Origin: CADEDH01 sp047974625
Lineage (GTDB): Bacteria; Actinomycetota; Acidimicrobiia; Acidimicrobiales; SZUA-35
Reading direction: 5' to 3'
Assembly: GCA_047974625.1 (NCBI GenBank)
Contig: JBKECK010000054.1
Location: forward strand, 62,001-126,000
DNA length: 64,000 nt
Each line of letters starts with the position of its first letter. Within the stretch, counting starts at the first letter, position 1. The position numbers and the translations under genes were made by a program. Under the pieces are notes generated by a model. That model ran no database searches. It was not told the DNA's origin and saw nothing but the letters and a program-made list of their open reading frames with translations. Shown here piece after piece: positions 51,034 to 59,839 of this stretch.

Positions 51034-52758
51034 GTGTCCAGCGGCGACAGAATGCGACGTACCGCCCGGTCGGTGGTGGGGCGGGTCACCGACCGGTTCC
51101 TGGTGCCGGGCGCACCGCCCCGGACGCACCAGTACCGGGTCGAACCCGACCTGGCGGTGCCCATGCGGGACGGGGTCACCCTGCTCGGCGACCGGGTGGT
51201 GCCCTTCGGGGCCGCAGACGACGCCCCGACGGTACTGATCCGCACCCCGTACGGCCGTCGCGGCCTGGCCGCCGCCACCTCCGCCTACCCGATCGCCGCC
51301 CGAGGCCTGCCGGTCTTCATCCAGAGCTGCCGGGGCACGTTCGGTTCCGAGGGTTCGTTCGAACCGGTCACCAACGAACGGGACGACGGGATCGACACCG
51401 TGACCTGGCTCCGGGACCAGCCCTGGTTCACCGGCCGGCTCGCCACCTTCGGGCCCAGCTACCTGGGTATCACCCAGTGGGCCCTGGCCGGCCCCCTGTC
51501 GGCCGAGAAGCCGGAACTGGCCCCGGACGTCCTGTGCGCGCACGTCACCGCCCCCGACGTCAACCAGATGGTGTGGGACCACGGGGTGTTCCTGGTGGAG
51601 CTGGCGTTGTCGTGGGCCCAGCTCATGGATGTCCAGGAGCGACCGCTGGCCCTGATGCGCTCCCTGGTGGACCGGCGCGCCCTGCGCCGCGGTCTGGACC
51701 GGATCCCCCTCAGCGACGGCGACCGGGCCGCGGTGGGCACCACCGTCGCCTGGTATCAGGACTGGCTCGGTCACGAACGGCTCGACGACCCGTTCTGGAA
51801 CGGCACCACCCCGGGCGACACCATCGAGGCCATCACGGCGGCCGTCGTGATGGTCACCGGCTGGTACGACGTATTCCTCCCCTGGCAGATCGACTCCTAC
51901 CAGCGGCTGTGGGCGGCGGGCAACCCGCCCCGCCTGGTCATCGGGCCGTGGGGGCACCCCAGCCCGGCCGCGGCCGGACGGGGCCTGGCCGAGTCCGTCG
52001 CCATCATCGGGTACCGCCTCATGGACGGGCAGGTCCCGCACCAGGCCCCGGTCGAGATCTACGTGACCGGGGCCGAGGAGTGGCGCGACCTGTCCGAATG
52101 GCCGCCTCCATCCGAACCGGTCGACCTCCTGCTCCAACCCTTCGGGGCCCTCTCGACCGGCCTGGCCCCCGCCGGGGGCCCCACCCGCTACGTGTACGAC
52201 CCCTACAACCCCACCCCGGCCGTGGGCGGGCCGGCCCTGGACCGGGCCAGCACCCCGGTCGACAACCGGGAGCTCGAGGCCCGCGCTGACGTGCTGGTGT
52301 TCACCGGGCCCCCACTGTCGGAACCCGTGGACGTGATCGGCACCCCCGAAGCGGTCGTCCACCTCCGCACCGACCGGCCGAGCACCGACGTGTTCGTTCG
52401 GATCTGCGACGTCCACCCGGACGGGACGTCCATGAACGTGTGCGACGGCATCCGACGGATCGGCAGCTCCGGCACCCGAGGCGTCGATCCGGTCCCGGAC
52501 GCTGGGGGCGTCGTGGCCGTCGAGCTGCCCCTTTGGCCCACCGCCCACCGGTTCGGCACTGGTCACCGGATCAGGGTCCAGGTCTGTTCGGGCGCCCACC
52601 CCCGCTACGCCCGCAACCTCGGATCGGCCGAACCGGCCGCCACCGCCACCCACGGGGCCCCGGCCCACCAGGAGGTATTCCACGACCCCGGCCACCGCTC
52701 CGGGGTGCGGCTACCGGTGGTGGCCGGTTCGACCGATCCGGCCAGCCCGGGGTCGTGA
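51034..52758 (+). CDS. CocE/NonD-family alpha/beta hydrolase
   Basis: The 574-residue X-Pro dipeptidyl-peptidase-like esterase has the nucleophile in FGPSYLGITQW (about residue 148), TGWYDVFL (Asp) and PWGHPS (His), then a C-terminal jelly-roll domain. Members hydrolyse esters such as cocaine or acyl esters. GTG 51034 was chosen because GGGAGG lies 6 nt upstream; ATG 51052 is an alternative. The N-terminus shows no signal peptide. Confidence 0.85.
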   Translation: MSSGDRMRRTARSVVGRVTDRFLVPGAPPRTHQYRVEPDLAVPMRDGVTLLGDRVVPFGAADDAPTVLIRTPYGRRGLAAATSAYPIAARGLPVFIQSCRGTFGSEGSFEPVTNERDDGIDTVTWLRDQPWFTGRLATFGPSYLGITQWALAGPLSAEKPELAPDVLCAHVTAPDVNQMVWDHGVFLVELALSWAQLMDVQERPLALMRSLVDRRALRRGLDRIPLSDGDRAAVGTTVAWYQDWLGHERLDDPFWNGTTPGDTIEAITAAVVMVTGWYDVFLPWQIDSYQRLWAAGNPPRLVIGPWGHPSPAAAGRGLAESVAIIGYRLMDGQVPHQAPVEIYVTGAEEWRDLSEWPPPSEPVDLLLQPFGALSTGLAPAGGPTRYVYDPYNPTPAVGGPALDRASTPVDNRELEARADVLVFTGPPLSEPVDVIGTPEAVVHLRTDRPSTDVFVRICDVHPDGTSMNVCDGIRRIGSSGTRGVDPVPDAGGVVAVELPLWPTAHRFGTGHRIRVQVCSGAHPRYARNLGSAEPAATATHGAPAHQEVFHDPGHRSGVRLPVVAGSTDPASPGS

Positions 52759-52840
52759 CTCCCCGGCCACCGTGTCGGCGGTGCGCCGGTTGGTCCGTGC
52801 CCGCCCGCCGGGGCGAGGCCGCGAACTCCGGTGGCACAGC

Positions 52841-52869
52841 TTGACCCCGACTCCCGGGAAGGGGATGCT
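52841..52869 (+). promoter_or_regulatory. Promoter of the MaoC-like gene
   Basis: TTGACC (52841-52846), 17 bp, GATGCT (52864-52869), then 6 nt to ATG 52876. There is no Shine-Dalgarno sequence. This suggests the second half of the catabolic cluster has its own promoter. Confidence 0.6.
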
Positions 52870-52875
52870 CCGGCC

Positions 52876-53796
52876 ATGGCCTTCTCCACCCCGATCGACC
52901 GTGACGGCGCCACCCGCACCGGTCCCGCCCGCCGACCGGCCCAGATGCTGGCCGACCAGACCTACGACGGTGGCGCCAGCGTGCACGACGCCGAGACCGC
53001 GGCTGCCCTCGGCCTGGCCGGCGCCCCGATCGAAGGCCCCACCCACTTCAGCCAGTTCGATCCCCTGGCCTACGACCTGTGGGGCCGGCGCTGGTTCGAG
53101 ACCGGCTGCATCTCCTCCCACTTCCGGACCATGGTCATCGAGGGTGAGGAGGTCATCGCCTCCCTGACCGATCGGGGCGACGGCCGGGCCGAGATCGCCG
53201 CGGTCAAGGCGGACGGGACCCCCGTGCTCAAAGGCACCGCCACCGTCGATCCCGACGCCCCCACCGCCCTGCGGGAACGGGTGGCCGAGGTCGGGCGGAA
53301 GGACCCGGGCCGGCTCCACATCATCGACCAGCTCACCGTCGGCGACATCCTGGTCGACGACGCCCCCCACGTCGTCGACATGGCCACCCCCAACGGCAAC
53401 CTCTACCCGTTCTCCCTCAAGGAGAAGCTCGACCGGATCACCGAACCGTCGTCCTGGTACGACTCCAGCGACAACCCTTGGGGTCGGCCGATCATCCCGT
53501 TCGAGATGTACAGCGTGCTGACCAACAAGCAGGGCCGGTCGTTCCAGGTCCGGGGTCCGTCCAAGGGGTTGTTCGTCGACCTCGAGGTCCGGGCCGTGGC
53601 CGGGCCCCTGTTCGTCGACCAGCCATACCTGATCGAACGCGAGATCGTCGCGGTGGGCCAGAGCCGGAGGGTGGAGGCCTACTGGACCGAGTCCCGGATC
53701 CTCGACGCCGACACCAAGCAGCATGTTGCCACCGTCCTCCTCCACCAGGGGGTGTTCAAGGCCAGCTACGCCGGCTACCCGACCGGGGCCGGCTGA
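52876..53796 (+). CDS. MaoC/hot-dog-like protein
   Basis: The 306-residue soluble protein seems to comprise two hot-dog-like halves. The first has GAPIEGPTHFSQFDPLAYDLWG (a possible substrate-side histidine), and the second has PIIPFEMYSVLTNKQGRSF. It resembles MaoC-type acyl dehydratase proteins but lacks an obvious canonical D-x4-H motif, so the catalytic role is uncertain. It starts the downstream sub-operon with the P450. Confidence 0.6.
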   Translation: MAFSTPIDRDGATRTGPARRPAQMLADQTYDGGASVHDAETAAALGLAGAPIEGPTHFSQFDPLAYDLWGRRWFETGCISSHFRTMVIEGEEVIASLTDRGDGRAEIAAVKADGTPVLKGTATVDPDAPTALRERVAEVGRKDPGRLHIIDQLTVGDILVDDAPHVVDMATPNGNLYPFSLKEKLDRITEPSSWYDSSDNPWGRPIIPFEMYSVLTNKQGRSFQVRGPSKGLFVDLEVRAVAGPLFVDQPYLIEREIVAVGQSRRVEAYWTESRILDADTKQHVATVLLHQGVFKASYAGYPTGAG

Positions 53797-53848
53797 ACCA
53801 GCCCGGGCCCGACCCGCGGCCCGGCACGACACGACCGGGGGCCCGACC

Positions 53849-55198
53849 ATGACGGCCACAGGACCGCAGCGCCACTACCACCAGGAACGATCCCAGGCCC
53901 CGCCCCCACCGCCGGGCTGCCCGGTGCACACCGCATGGAGCCCCCTCGACGCGGACTACCTGGCCGATCCGTACCCCATCGCCCACCAGCTCCGTGACGA
54001 ACTGGGGGTGTTCTACGCGGCCCGACTCGGCTACCTGGTGGTCACCGGGATGGCCGAGATCGAACGGATCTTCACCGACCACGAGACCTTTGCCTCGGTC
54101 AACGTCCAGGACCCCGTCTTCCCCCTGGCCCCGGAGGCCCAGGCCGTCCTGGCCGCGGACGACTTCGATCCAGTGGCCGTCATGTCGAACCGCCCGGAAC
54201 CCGAGCACGGCCGGATCCGGGTGTACACCCGCACCGGGTTCTCCAACCGGCGCATCAGGTCGCTCGAACCCTACATCCGGCGCCGCAGCCACGAACTGAT
54301 CGACCGGATGCTGGCCGCCGGTTCCCCGGCCGAGCTCATCGCGGCCCTGGCCTTCCCCCTCCCGGGCGAGACCGTGTTCCGGTTCATCGGGTTCCCCGAG
54401 GGCGACGACGAGATGCTCAAGAACTGGTGCGGGGACCGTAAGGCGTTCTCGTGGGGGCGGCCCGACCCGGCCGCCCAGCGGGAGATCGCCGAGCACATGC
54501 TCGCCTACTGGCGGTACTGCCGGGCCTTCACCGCCGCCAAGCGGGACGACCGAGGCGACGATCTCGCCTCGGAACTGATCGACGCCCACGAGGCCAACCC
54601 CGGCGACCTCTCCTACCGGGAGGTCGAGTCCATCGTCTACGGCCTGTCCTTTGCCGGCCACGAGGCGGTGACCGCGCTGATCGGCAACGCCCTCCAGTGC
54701 CTCCTCCCCCGCCGGGACCTCTGGGCCGAGATCTGCGCCGACCCGTCCCTCATCCCGAACGCGGTCGAGGAGGTGCTCCGCTACCACTCCAGCCAGATCT
54801 CGTGGCGCCGGATCACCACCCGGGCCACCACCGTCGGGGGCCACGACGTCCCCGCGGGCACCGCCATCCTCCTCAACTTCGCCTCGGCCAACCGCCAACC
54901 CGACCTCTTCCCCGACCCCGACACCTTCGACATCCACCGCCCCAACGCCAACCGCCACATCTCCTTCGGCCAGGGCGTCCACTATTGCCTCGGGGCCAGG
55001 TTCGCCCGCTTCGAGACCCAGCTCGTCCTTGAGGCCCTGGCCGAACGGATCCCCTCCCTCCGCCTGGTCGAGGACCAGCCCTTCAACTACTTCCCCAACA
55101 TCACCTTCCGGGGCCCGACCGGGCTCCGGGTCACCTGGGAACCGTCCGGTGATGACGATTGGCCCCGCCGGGTGCCACGGCCCAAGCTGGACGACTGA
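53849..55198 (+). CDS. Cytochrome P450
   Basis: The 449-residue bacterial class I P450 has the I-helix region FAGHEAVTALI, the E-x-x-R motif in EEVLR, and the haem-binding FGQGVHYCLGARFAR (Cys near residue 370). The usual acid-threonine pair is Glu-Ala here, as the conserved threonine is missing. ATG 53849 is the first ATG after the previous gene. No ferredoxin or reductase lies in the window, so electron partners are elsewhere. Confidence 0.92.
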   Translation: MTATGPQRHYHQERSQAPPPPPGCPVHTAWSPLDADYLADPYPIAHQLRDELGVFYAARLGYLVVTGMAEIERIFTDHETFASVNVQDPVFPLAPEAQAVLAADDFDPVAVMSNRPEPEHGRIRVYTRTGFSNRRIRSLEPYIRRRSHELIDRMLAAGSPAELIAALAFPLPGETVFRFIGFPEGDDEMLKNWCGDRKAFSWGRPDPAAQREIAEHMLAYWRYCRAFTAAKRDDRGDDLASELIDAHEANPGDLSYREVESIVYGLSFAGHEAVTALIGNALQCLLPRRDLWAEICADPSLIPNAVEEVLRYHSSQISWRRITTRATTVGGHDVPAGTAILLNFASANRQPDLFPDPDTFDIHRPNANRHISFGQGVHYCLGARFARFETQLVLEALAERIPSLRLVEDQPFNYFPNITFRGPTGLRVTWEPSGDDDWPRRVPRPKLDD

Positions 55199-55235
55199 CC
55201 GCCCCACCACCGAACCGAGGAAGCAGGATCAGCCG

Positions 55236-56900
55236 ATGCGCGGACGCGACGTCTTCATGGAGAGCCTGGAGGCCCACGGGGTCACCCACATATTCGGTAA
55301 CCCGGGAACCACCGAGAGCCCCCTCCTCGACGCCTTGGCCGACCACCCCTCCATCAGCTACGTAACCCACCTCCACGAGGGGGTGGCGGTGGGGGCCGCC
55401 GGCTACTACGCCCGGGCCGCCGACCGTCCGGCCGTGGTCAGCCTCCATGTGGCCCCCGGCCTCGGCAACGGCATCGGCATGATCTACGGGGCCCTCAAGG
55501 CCCGGGCCCCGATCGTGGTCACCGCCGGCCAGCAGGACACCCGGATGCTGCGCCACGAACCGGTGCTCAGCCACGACCTGGCCGCCATGGCCGCCCCGGT
55601 CACCAAATGGTCCACCCAGATCCAGACCGCCGACGAGGTCGACGACGTCCTGCGGCGCGCCTTCAAGATCGCCCTCGACCCCCCGTGTGGGCCGGTGTTC
55701 GTGGCTGTCCCCATCAACGTCATGGAGCAGGACACCGAGCTCGCCGCCACCGCCCCCGGGGCCTCGTTCCGGGCCGGCGCTCCCGACCCGGACGGGCTGG
55801 CCCAGGCCGCCGAACTGGTCGCCTCGGCCCAGCGGCCCGTGATCGTGGTGGGCGACGACGTGGGCCGGGCCGGCGCGGTCGCCGACCTGGTGCGCCTGGC
55901 CGAACGGATCGGTGCCCCGGTCTGGCGCGAAGGGATCCGGGGGGCGGTGTCGTTCCCGACCGCCCATCCCCTGGCCCGGGCCGGCCTGCCGTTCGACGAC
56001 CTGGCCGTCCGACGCACCCTGGGCGACACCGACCTGGTCATCCTGCTGGGCGGGCCGTTCTTCGAGTCGGTCTGGTACGCGCCCGAATCCCCCATCCCGA
56101 CCGGGGCCCGGGTCCTACAGATCGAGGCGTCCGCCGGCCCTCTTGGGATCAACCACACCCCCGACGTCGGCCTCGTCGCCGACCTAGGGATCGCCCTCCC
56201 CGCCCTCGACGCCGCCGTCGCCTCCTCGGTCGATGGTGCGTGGGCGGCCGGGGCCGCCGAAGGGGTGAGGCGGCTCGCCGAGGAACGCTCGGCGAGCGAC
56301 GAGTCGTATCGGGCCCGGGTGGAGGCCACCTGGGACCGGATGCCGATCTCGATCCCCCGGGTCATGACCGAGCTCCGAGCCGCCACCCCGGACGACGCCG
56401 TCATCGTGGAGGAGTCGATCACCGGCAGCACCGATTTCGCCACCTGTTTCCAGCTCGACGTCGGCGACAGCTACCTCGGGCCTCGGGGCGGCGGTATCGG
56501 CCAGGCCGTGGCCGGGGCGATCGGGGCCGCCGTGGCCCACCCCGACCGGCCGGTGCTGTGCGTCACCGGCGACGGCTCGGCCATGTACTCGATCCAGGCC
56601 CTGTGGACGGCCGCCCATCACGGCCTCGACATCGTGTTCGCGGTCCTGGCCAACCGGGAGTACCGGGTCCTCAAGCACAACCTCGACATCTTCCGGGAAC
56701 GGTTCGACGCCAAGTCCGACGAGCCGTACCCCGAGATGGACCTGGACCTTCCTGTCATCGGCTACGTGGAACTGGCCGCCGGCATGGGCGTGTCCGGTGA
56801 GCGGGTCACCAAACCCGACGAGGTCGGCCCCGCCCTGGAGCGGGCCTTCGCCGCCGGCGGCCCCCGGGTGGTGGAGATCGAGATCGAAGGCAAGCGATAG
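55236..56900 (+). CDS. ThDP 2-oxoacid decarboxylase/lyase (benzoylformate-decarboxylase-like)
   Basis: The 554-residue acetolactate-synthase-superfamily enzyme has the catalytic glutamate in LHEGVAVGAAGYYARA (near residue 47), the central FAD/Rossmann-like domain, and the ThDP motif GDGSAMYSIQALWTAAHH ending in VLANREY. The active-site region and its pairing with an FMN hydroxyacid dehydrogenase-like gene resemble MdlC/MdlB of mandelate degradation. The substrate is unproven. ATG 55236 follows a GAGGAAGCAGG purine-rich stretch. Confidence 0.85.
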   Translation: MRGRDVFMESLEAHGVTHIFGNPGTTESPLLDALADHPSISYVTHLHEGVAVGAAGYYARAADRPAVVSLHVAPGLGNGIGMIYGALKARAPIVVTAGQQDTRMLRHEPVLSHDLAAMAAPVTKWSTQIQTADEVDDVLRRAFKIALDPPCGPVFVAVPINVMEQDTELAATAPGASFRAGAPDPDGLAQAAELVASAQRPVIVVGDDVGRAGAVADLVRLAERIGAPVWREGIRGAVSFPTAHPLARAGLPFDDLAVRRTLGDTDLVILLGGPFFESVWYAPESPIPTGARVLQIEASAGPLGINHTPDVGLVADLGIALPALDAAVASSVDGAWAAGAAEGVRRLAEERSASDESYRARVEATWDRMPISIPRVMTELRAATPDDAVIVEESITGSTDFATCFQLDVGDSYLGPRGGGIGQAVAGAIGAAVAHPDRPVLCVTGDGSAMYSIQALWTAAHHGLDIVFAVLANREYRVLKHNLDIFRERFDAKSDEPYPEMDLDLPVIGYVELAAGMGVSGERVTKPDEVGPALERAFAAGGPRVVEIEIEGKR

Positions 56901-56912
56901 AAGGGGATTCTC

Positions 56913-58100
56913 ATGGCGAACCCGTGGTTCGAATCGGTGGCGGTGGCCCAGGAACGGGCCCGGAAGCGGCTGCCGAGATCGGTGTACAAGGCCCTCATCG
57001 CCGGGTCCGAGCGTGGGGCCACCATGGCAGACAACCAGGCCGCGTTCGCCGAGATCGGCCTGTCGCCGGTGGTGGTCGGCCAACCCCACAAGAAGGAGTT
57101 GGAGACGACCGTGCTCGGCCGGCCGGTGTCGATGCCGGTGGTCATCTCCCCCACCGGGGTGCAGGCCGTCCACCCCGACGGTGAGGTGGCCGTCGCCCGG
57201 GCGGCCGCCGCCCGCGGGGTGGCCATGGGTCTGAGCTCGTTCGCCTCCAAACCGGTGGAGGACGTGATCGAGGCCAACGCCCAGACCTTCTTCCAGGTCT
57301 ACTGGGCCGGCGACCGGGACGGGCTGCTGACCAGGATCAACCGGGCCCGTGACGCCGGCGCGGTGGGCCTGATCCTCACCACCGACTGGTCGTTCTCCCA
57401 TTCGCGGGACTGGGGCAGCCCCAGCATCCCGGACCGGCTCGACTTGAAGGCGATGATGAGTCACGCCCCCGAGGCCATGCTGCGGCCCCGGTGGCTGGCC
57501 GACTGGGCCCGTTCCGGTGGACCGCCCACCCTGGGGGTGCCGAACTTCGTGCCCCGGGGTGAGCCGGCCCCCACCTTCTTCGAGGCCTACGGGGCCTGGA
57601 TGGGCACCCCGCCCCCGACCTGGGACGACGTGGCCTGGCTGCGGACCGAGTGGGGCGGACCGTTCATGCTCAAGGGGGTGCTCCGGGTGGACGACGCCAA
57701 ACGGGCCGTCGACGCCGGGGTGTCGGCCATCTCGGTGTCGAACCACGGGGGCAACAACCTCGACGGCTCCCCCGGGGCGGTCCGCATGCTGCCCCCGATC
57801 GCCGCCGCGGTCGGCCACCAGATCGAGGTGGTCATGGACGGCGGGGTGCGGCGGGGCAGCGACGTGGTCAAGGCCATGGCCCTCGGCGCCCGGGCCGTCC
57901 TCATCGGCCGGGCCTATCTCTGGGGCCTGGCCGCCAACGGTCAGGCTGGGGTGGAGAACGTGCTCGACGTGCTGCGGATGGGTATCGAGTCCACCCTGCT
58001 CGGCATCGGGAGGGAGTCGGTGCACGACCTCACCCCCGATGACGTCACCGTCCCCGCCGGGTTCACCCCTTCGTTCGGGACGGATCCGGCTCCGGGCTGA
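56913..58100 (+). CDS. mftD: FMN alpha-hydroxyacid dehydrogenase family, MftD-like
   Basis: The 395-residue FMN TIM-barrel protein is close, by recollection, to pre-mycofactocin synthase MftD: LPRSVYKALIAGSERG, VISPTGVQAVHPDGEVAVA, GLSSFASKPVEDVI, GAWMGTPPPTWDDVAWLR, and SNHGGNNLDGSP near residue 275. Lactate/mandelate-type enzymes have SNHGxRQLD; the substrate-binding Arg is Asn here while the catalytic His stays. No mftA, B, C, E or F is in the window. AAGGGGAT lies before ATG 56913. Adjacent to a benzoylformate decarboxylase-like gene, it could also be a hydroxyacid dehydrogenase. Confidence 0.75.
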   Translation: MANPWFESVAVAQERARKRLPRSVYKALIAGSERGATMADNQAAFAEIGLSPVVVGQPHKKELETTVLGRPVSMPVVISPTGVQAVHPDGEVAVARAAAARGVAMGLSSFASKPVEDVIEANAQTFFQVYWAGDRDGLLTRINRARDAGAVGLILTTDWSFSHSRDWGSPSIPDRLDLKAMMSHAPEAMLRPRWLADWARSGGPPTLGVPNFVPRGEPAPTFFEAYGAWMGTPPPTWDDVAWLRTEWGGPFMLKGVLRVDDAKRAVDAGVSAISVSNHGGNNLDGSPGAVRMLPPIAAAVGHQIEVVMDGGVRRGSDVVKAMALGARAVLIGRAYLWGLAANGQAGVENVLDVLRMGIESTLLGIGRESVHDLTPDDVTVPAGFTPSFGTDPAPG

Positions 58101-58109
58101 TACCCTGCC

Positions 58110-58234
58110 CGGTTGAAGGGGAGTAGCCCCCAACCGTCGATCGACACACTGGCCGATAGGCCCGGTCGGCGGGCCCGCTCCGGCGGGCGGGCGAGACCTT
58201 CGACAGGTGCACATCGTGTGCGCCGGGTCGAAGC
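58110..58234 (+). promoter_or_regulatory. yybP-ykoY-type manganese riboswitch
   Basis: The core GGGGAGTAGC (58118-58127) and GAGACCTTCG (58193-58202) are hallmarks of the yybP-ykoY Mn2+ aptamer. P1 pairs GTTGAAGG (58112-58119) with CCTTCGAC (58197-58204), with one wobble. The 3' strand of P1 can instead pair as CTTCGAC (58198-58204) with GTCGAAG (58227-58233), giving a mutually exclusive hairpin. The downstream gene is a UPF0016 exporter, a known partner of this riboswitch. Confidence 0.8.
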
Positions 58235-58294
58235 GATCTCCTCACCCCGAACGCTCCGCCTCGGCGCCACCCGAGTCAGGAGAACCCAACGTCC

Positions 58295-58858
58295 GTGGAC
58301 GCATTCCTCGTCAGTCTGGTGGTCATCTTCATCGCCGAGCTGGGCGACAAGAGCCAGCTCATGGCGCTCACCTTCGCCACCCGGTACAAGACGGTGCCGG
58401 TGCTGATCGGCATCACCGCGGCCACCGCGGTGGTGCACGCCGTCTCGGTGGTGGTGGGCGCCGCCCTGGGGGCCGCCATCCCCACCCGCCCGATCAGCAT
58501 CGCCGCCGCCATCGCCTTCGTCATCTTCGGCCTGTGGACCCTGAGAGGCGACGAGCTCACCGAGGAGGACGAGGAACGGGCCACCCGTCCGGCCCGCAAC
58601 GCCATCATGGCCGTCGGCACCGTGTTCTTCCTGGCCGAGCTGGGCGACAAGACCATGCTGGCCACCATCACCCTTGCCACCCAGGAGGGCCTGTTCGGCA
58701 CCTGGCTTGGTTCCACCGTCGGCATGGTGGCCGCGGACGCCCTGGCCATCGTGGTGGGACGACAGCTCGGCAACCGGCTCCCGGAGCGAACCATCAAGAT
58801 CGGGGCCGCGGTCGCCTTCTTCGCCTTCGCCGCCGTCCTCTTCTACGAGGCCCTCTGA
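58295..58858 (+). CDS. UPF0016/GDT1-family manganese exporter
   Basis: The 187-residue membrane protein has six hydrophobic helices in two homologous halves, each with the family motif ELGDKSQLMALTFA (first half) and ELGDKTMLATITLA (second half). Members export Mn2+ (MneA/Gdt1). GTG 58295 has AGGAG upstream (58278-58282). The leader contains a yybP-ykoY-type aptamer, so expression should rise with manganese. Confidence 0.9.
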   Translation: MDAFLVSLVVIFIAELGDKSQLMALTFATRYKTVPVLIGITAATAVVHAVSVVVGAALGAAIPTRPISIAAAIAFVIFGLWTLRGDELTEEDEERATRPARNAIMAVGTVFFLAELGDKTMLATITLATQEGLFGTWLGSTVGMVAADALAIVVGRQLGNRLPERTIKIGAAVAFFAFAAVLFYEAL

Positions 58859-58867
58859 CCACCGGGC

Positions 58868-59839
58868 TCAGAGCCAACCCTGGGATCGGGCCCACCGGTA
58901 GGGCACCACGGCGGTTATGAGCATCACGACCAGCATGGCCGGGAATCCGAGGGCCCAGTGCAGGCCGGCCATCCGCTCGAAGTTCATGCCGTAGATGCCG
59001 GCCAGCAGGGTGGGTGGCATGAGCACGACCGACACCACCGACAGGATCTTCATCACCAGGTTCTGCTGGAGGTTGATCATCCCCAGGGTGGCGTCGAGGA
59101 GGAAGTCGATGGCGGCGCTGAGATGGTCGGCCCGGCCCTGAAGGGCGGACGCATCGTCGAGGACGGCGCCGAGCCGGTGGGCGGCCGTGGGGTGGTCGAT
59201 GATCATGTCGAGCTGGGACAGGAACCGGACCGCCCGACCGGTGCTCACCGACACCTCGCGCAGATTCGAGATCAGGCGCTGGGCGGCCCCGATCTGGAAC
59301 AGGAACTCCTCGTAGCGTCGCTCCGGGGTTCGGGTGTCGGCCGCCTCCTTCCGGTCGAACACCCGGGCGTTGACCTCGTCGATCACCGAGCGGGCCTGCT
59401 CGTACACGTCGGACAGCCGGTCGATCATCGCCTCCTCGATCCGGACCAGGATCGAGAGGGCGTCGGGCGCCCAGGAGGGATCGGCCTCGAGCTTGCGGGA
59501 CACCTGCCGGAACGGTTCGGGGTCCACGAAACGGAGGGTGACGATCCGGTCGCCGGTGAGCACCAGGGTGGCCTGAGCCACGTCGGGATCGTCCCGGCCC
59601 ACCCCGTCCCGGCCCACCCCGTGGAGCACCGACTGGGTGATCATCAGCGAGCCGCGCTCCTCCCGGAGCCGGCGGGATGGTTCCACCGCCCTCATCTCGA
59701 CCCGGGACGGGAGGCGGAGCCCGACCTTCCGTTCGACGAGGGTCAGCTCGTCGTCGCTCGGGCTCACGAGATCGAGCCAGATGGCGTCGTCGGGATCCAC
59801 CGGATCGTCGGGTTCGCCGGCCGGGTGGTAGACGAGCAT
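58868..59839 (-). CDS. CorA-family divalent cation transporter
   Basis: The 323-residue protein has a long soluble helical N-terminal funnel domain and two C-terminal helices with the pore motif YGMNF between them. It would import Mg2+ (or Co2+/Ni2+). ATG 59839 shares one nucleotide with the stop of the DUF389 gene (TGATG). It is the last gene of a SulP-DUF389-CorA run and is convergent with the Mn exporter. Confidence 0.9.
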   Translation of the reverse strand: MLVYHPAGEPDDPVDPDDAIWLDLVSPSDDELTLVERKVGLRLPSRVEMRAVEPSRRLREERGSLMITQSVLHGVGRDGVGRDDPDVAQATLVLTGDRIVTLRFVDPEPFRQVSRKLEADPSWAPDALSILVRIEEAMIDRLSDVYEQARSVIDEVNARVFDRKEAADTRTPERRYEEFLFQIGAAQRLISNLREVSVSTGRAVRFLSQLDMIIDHPTAAHRLGAVLDDASALQGRADHLSAAIDFLLDATLGMINLQQNLVMKILSVVSVVLMPPTLLAGIYGMNFERMAGLHWALGFPAMLVVMLITAVVPYRWARSQGWL

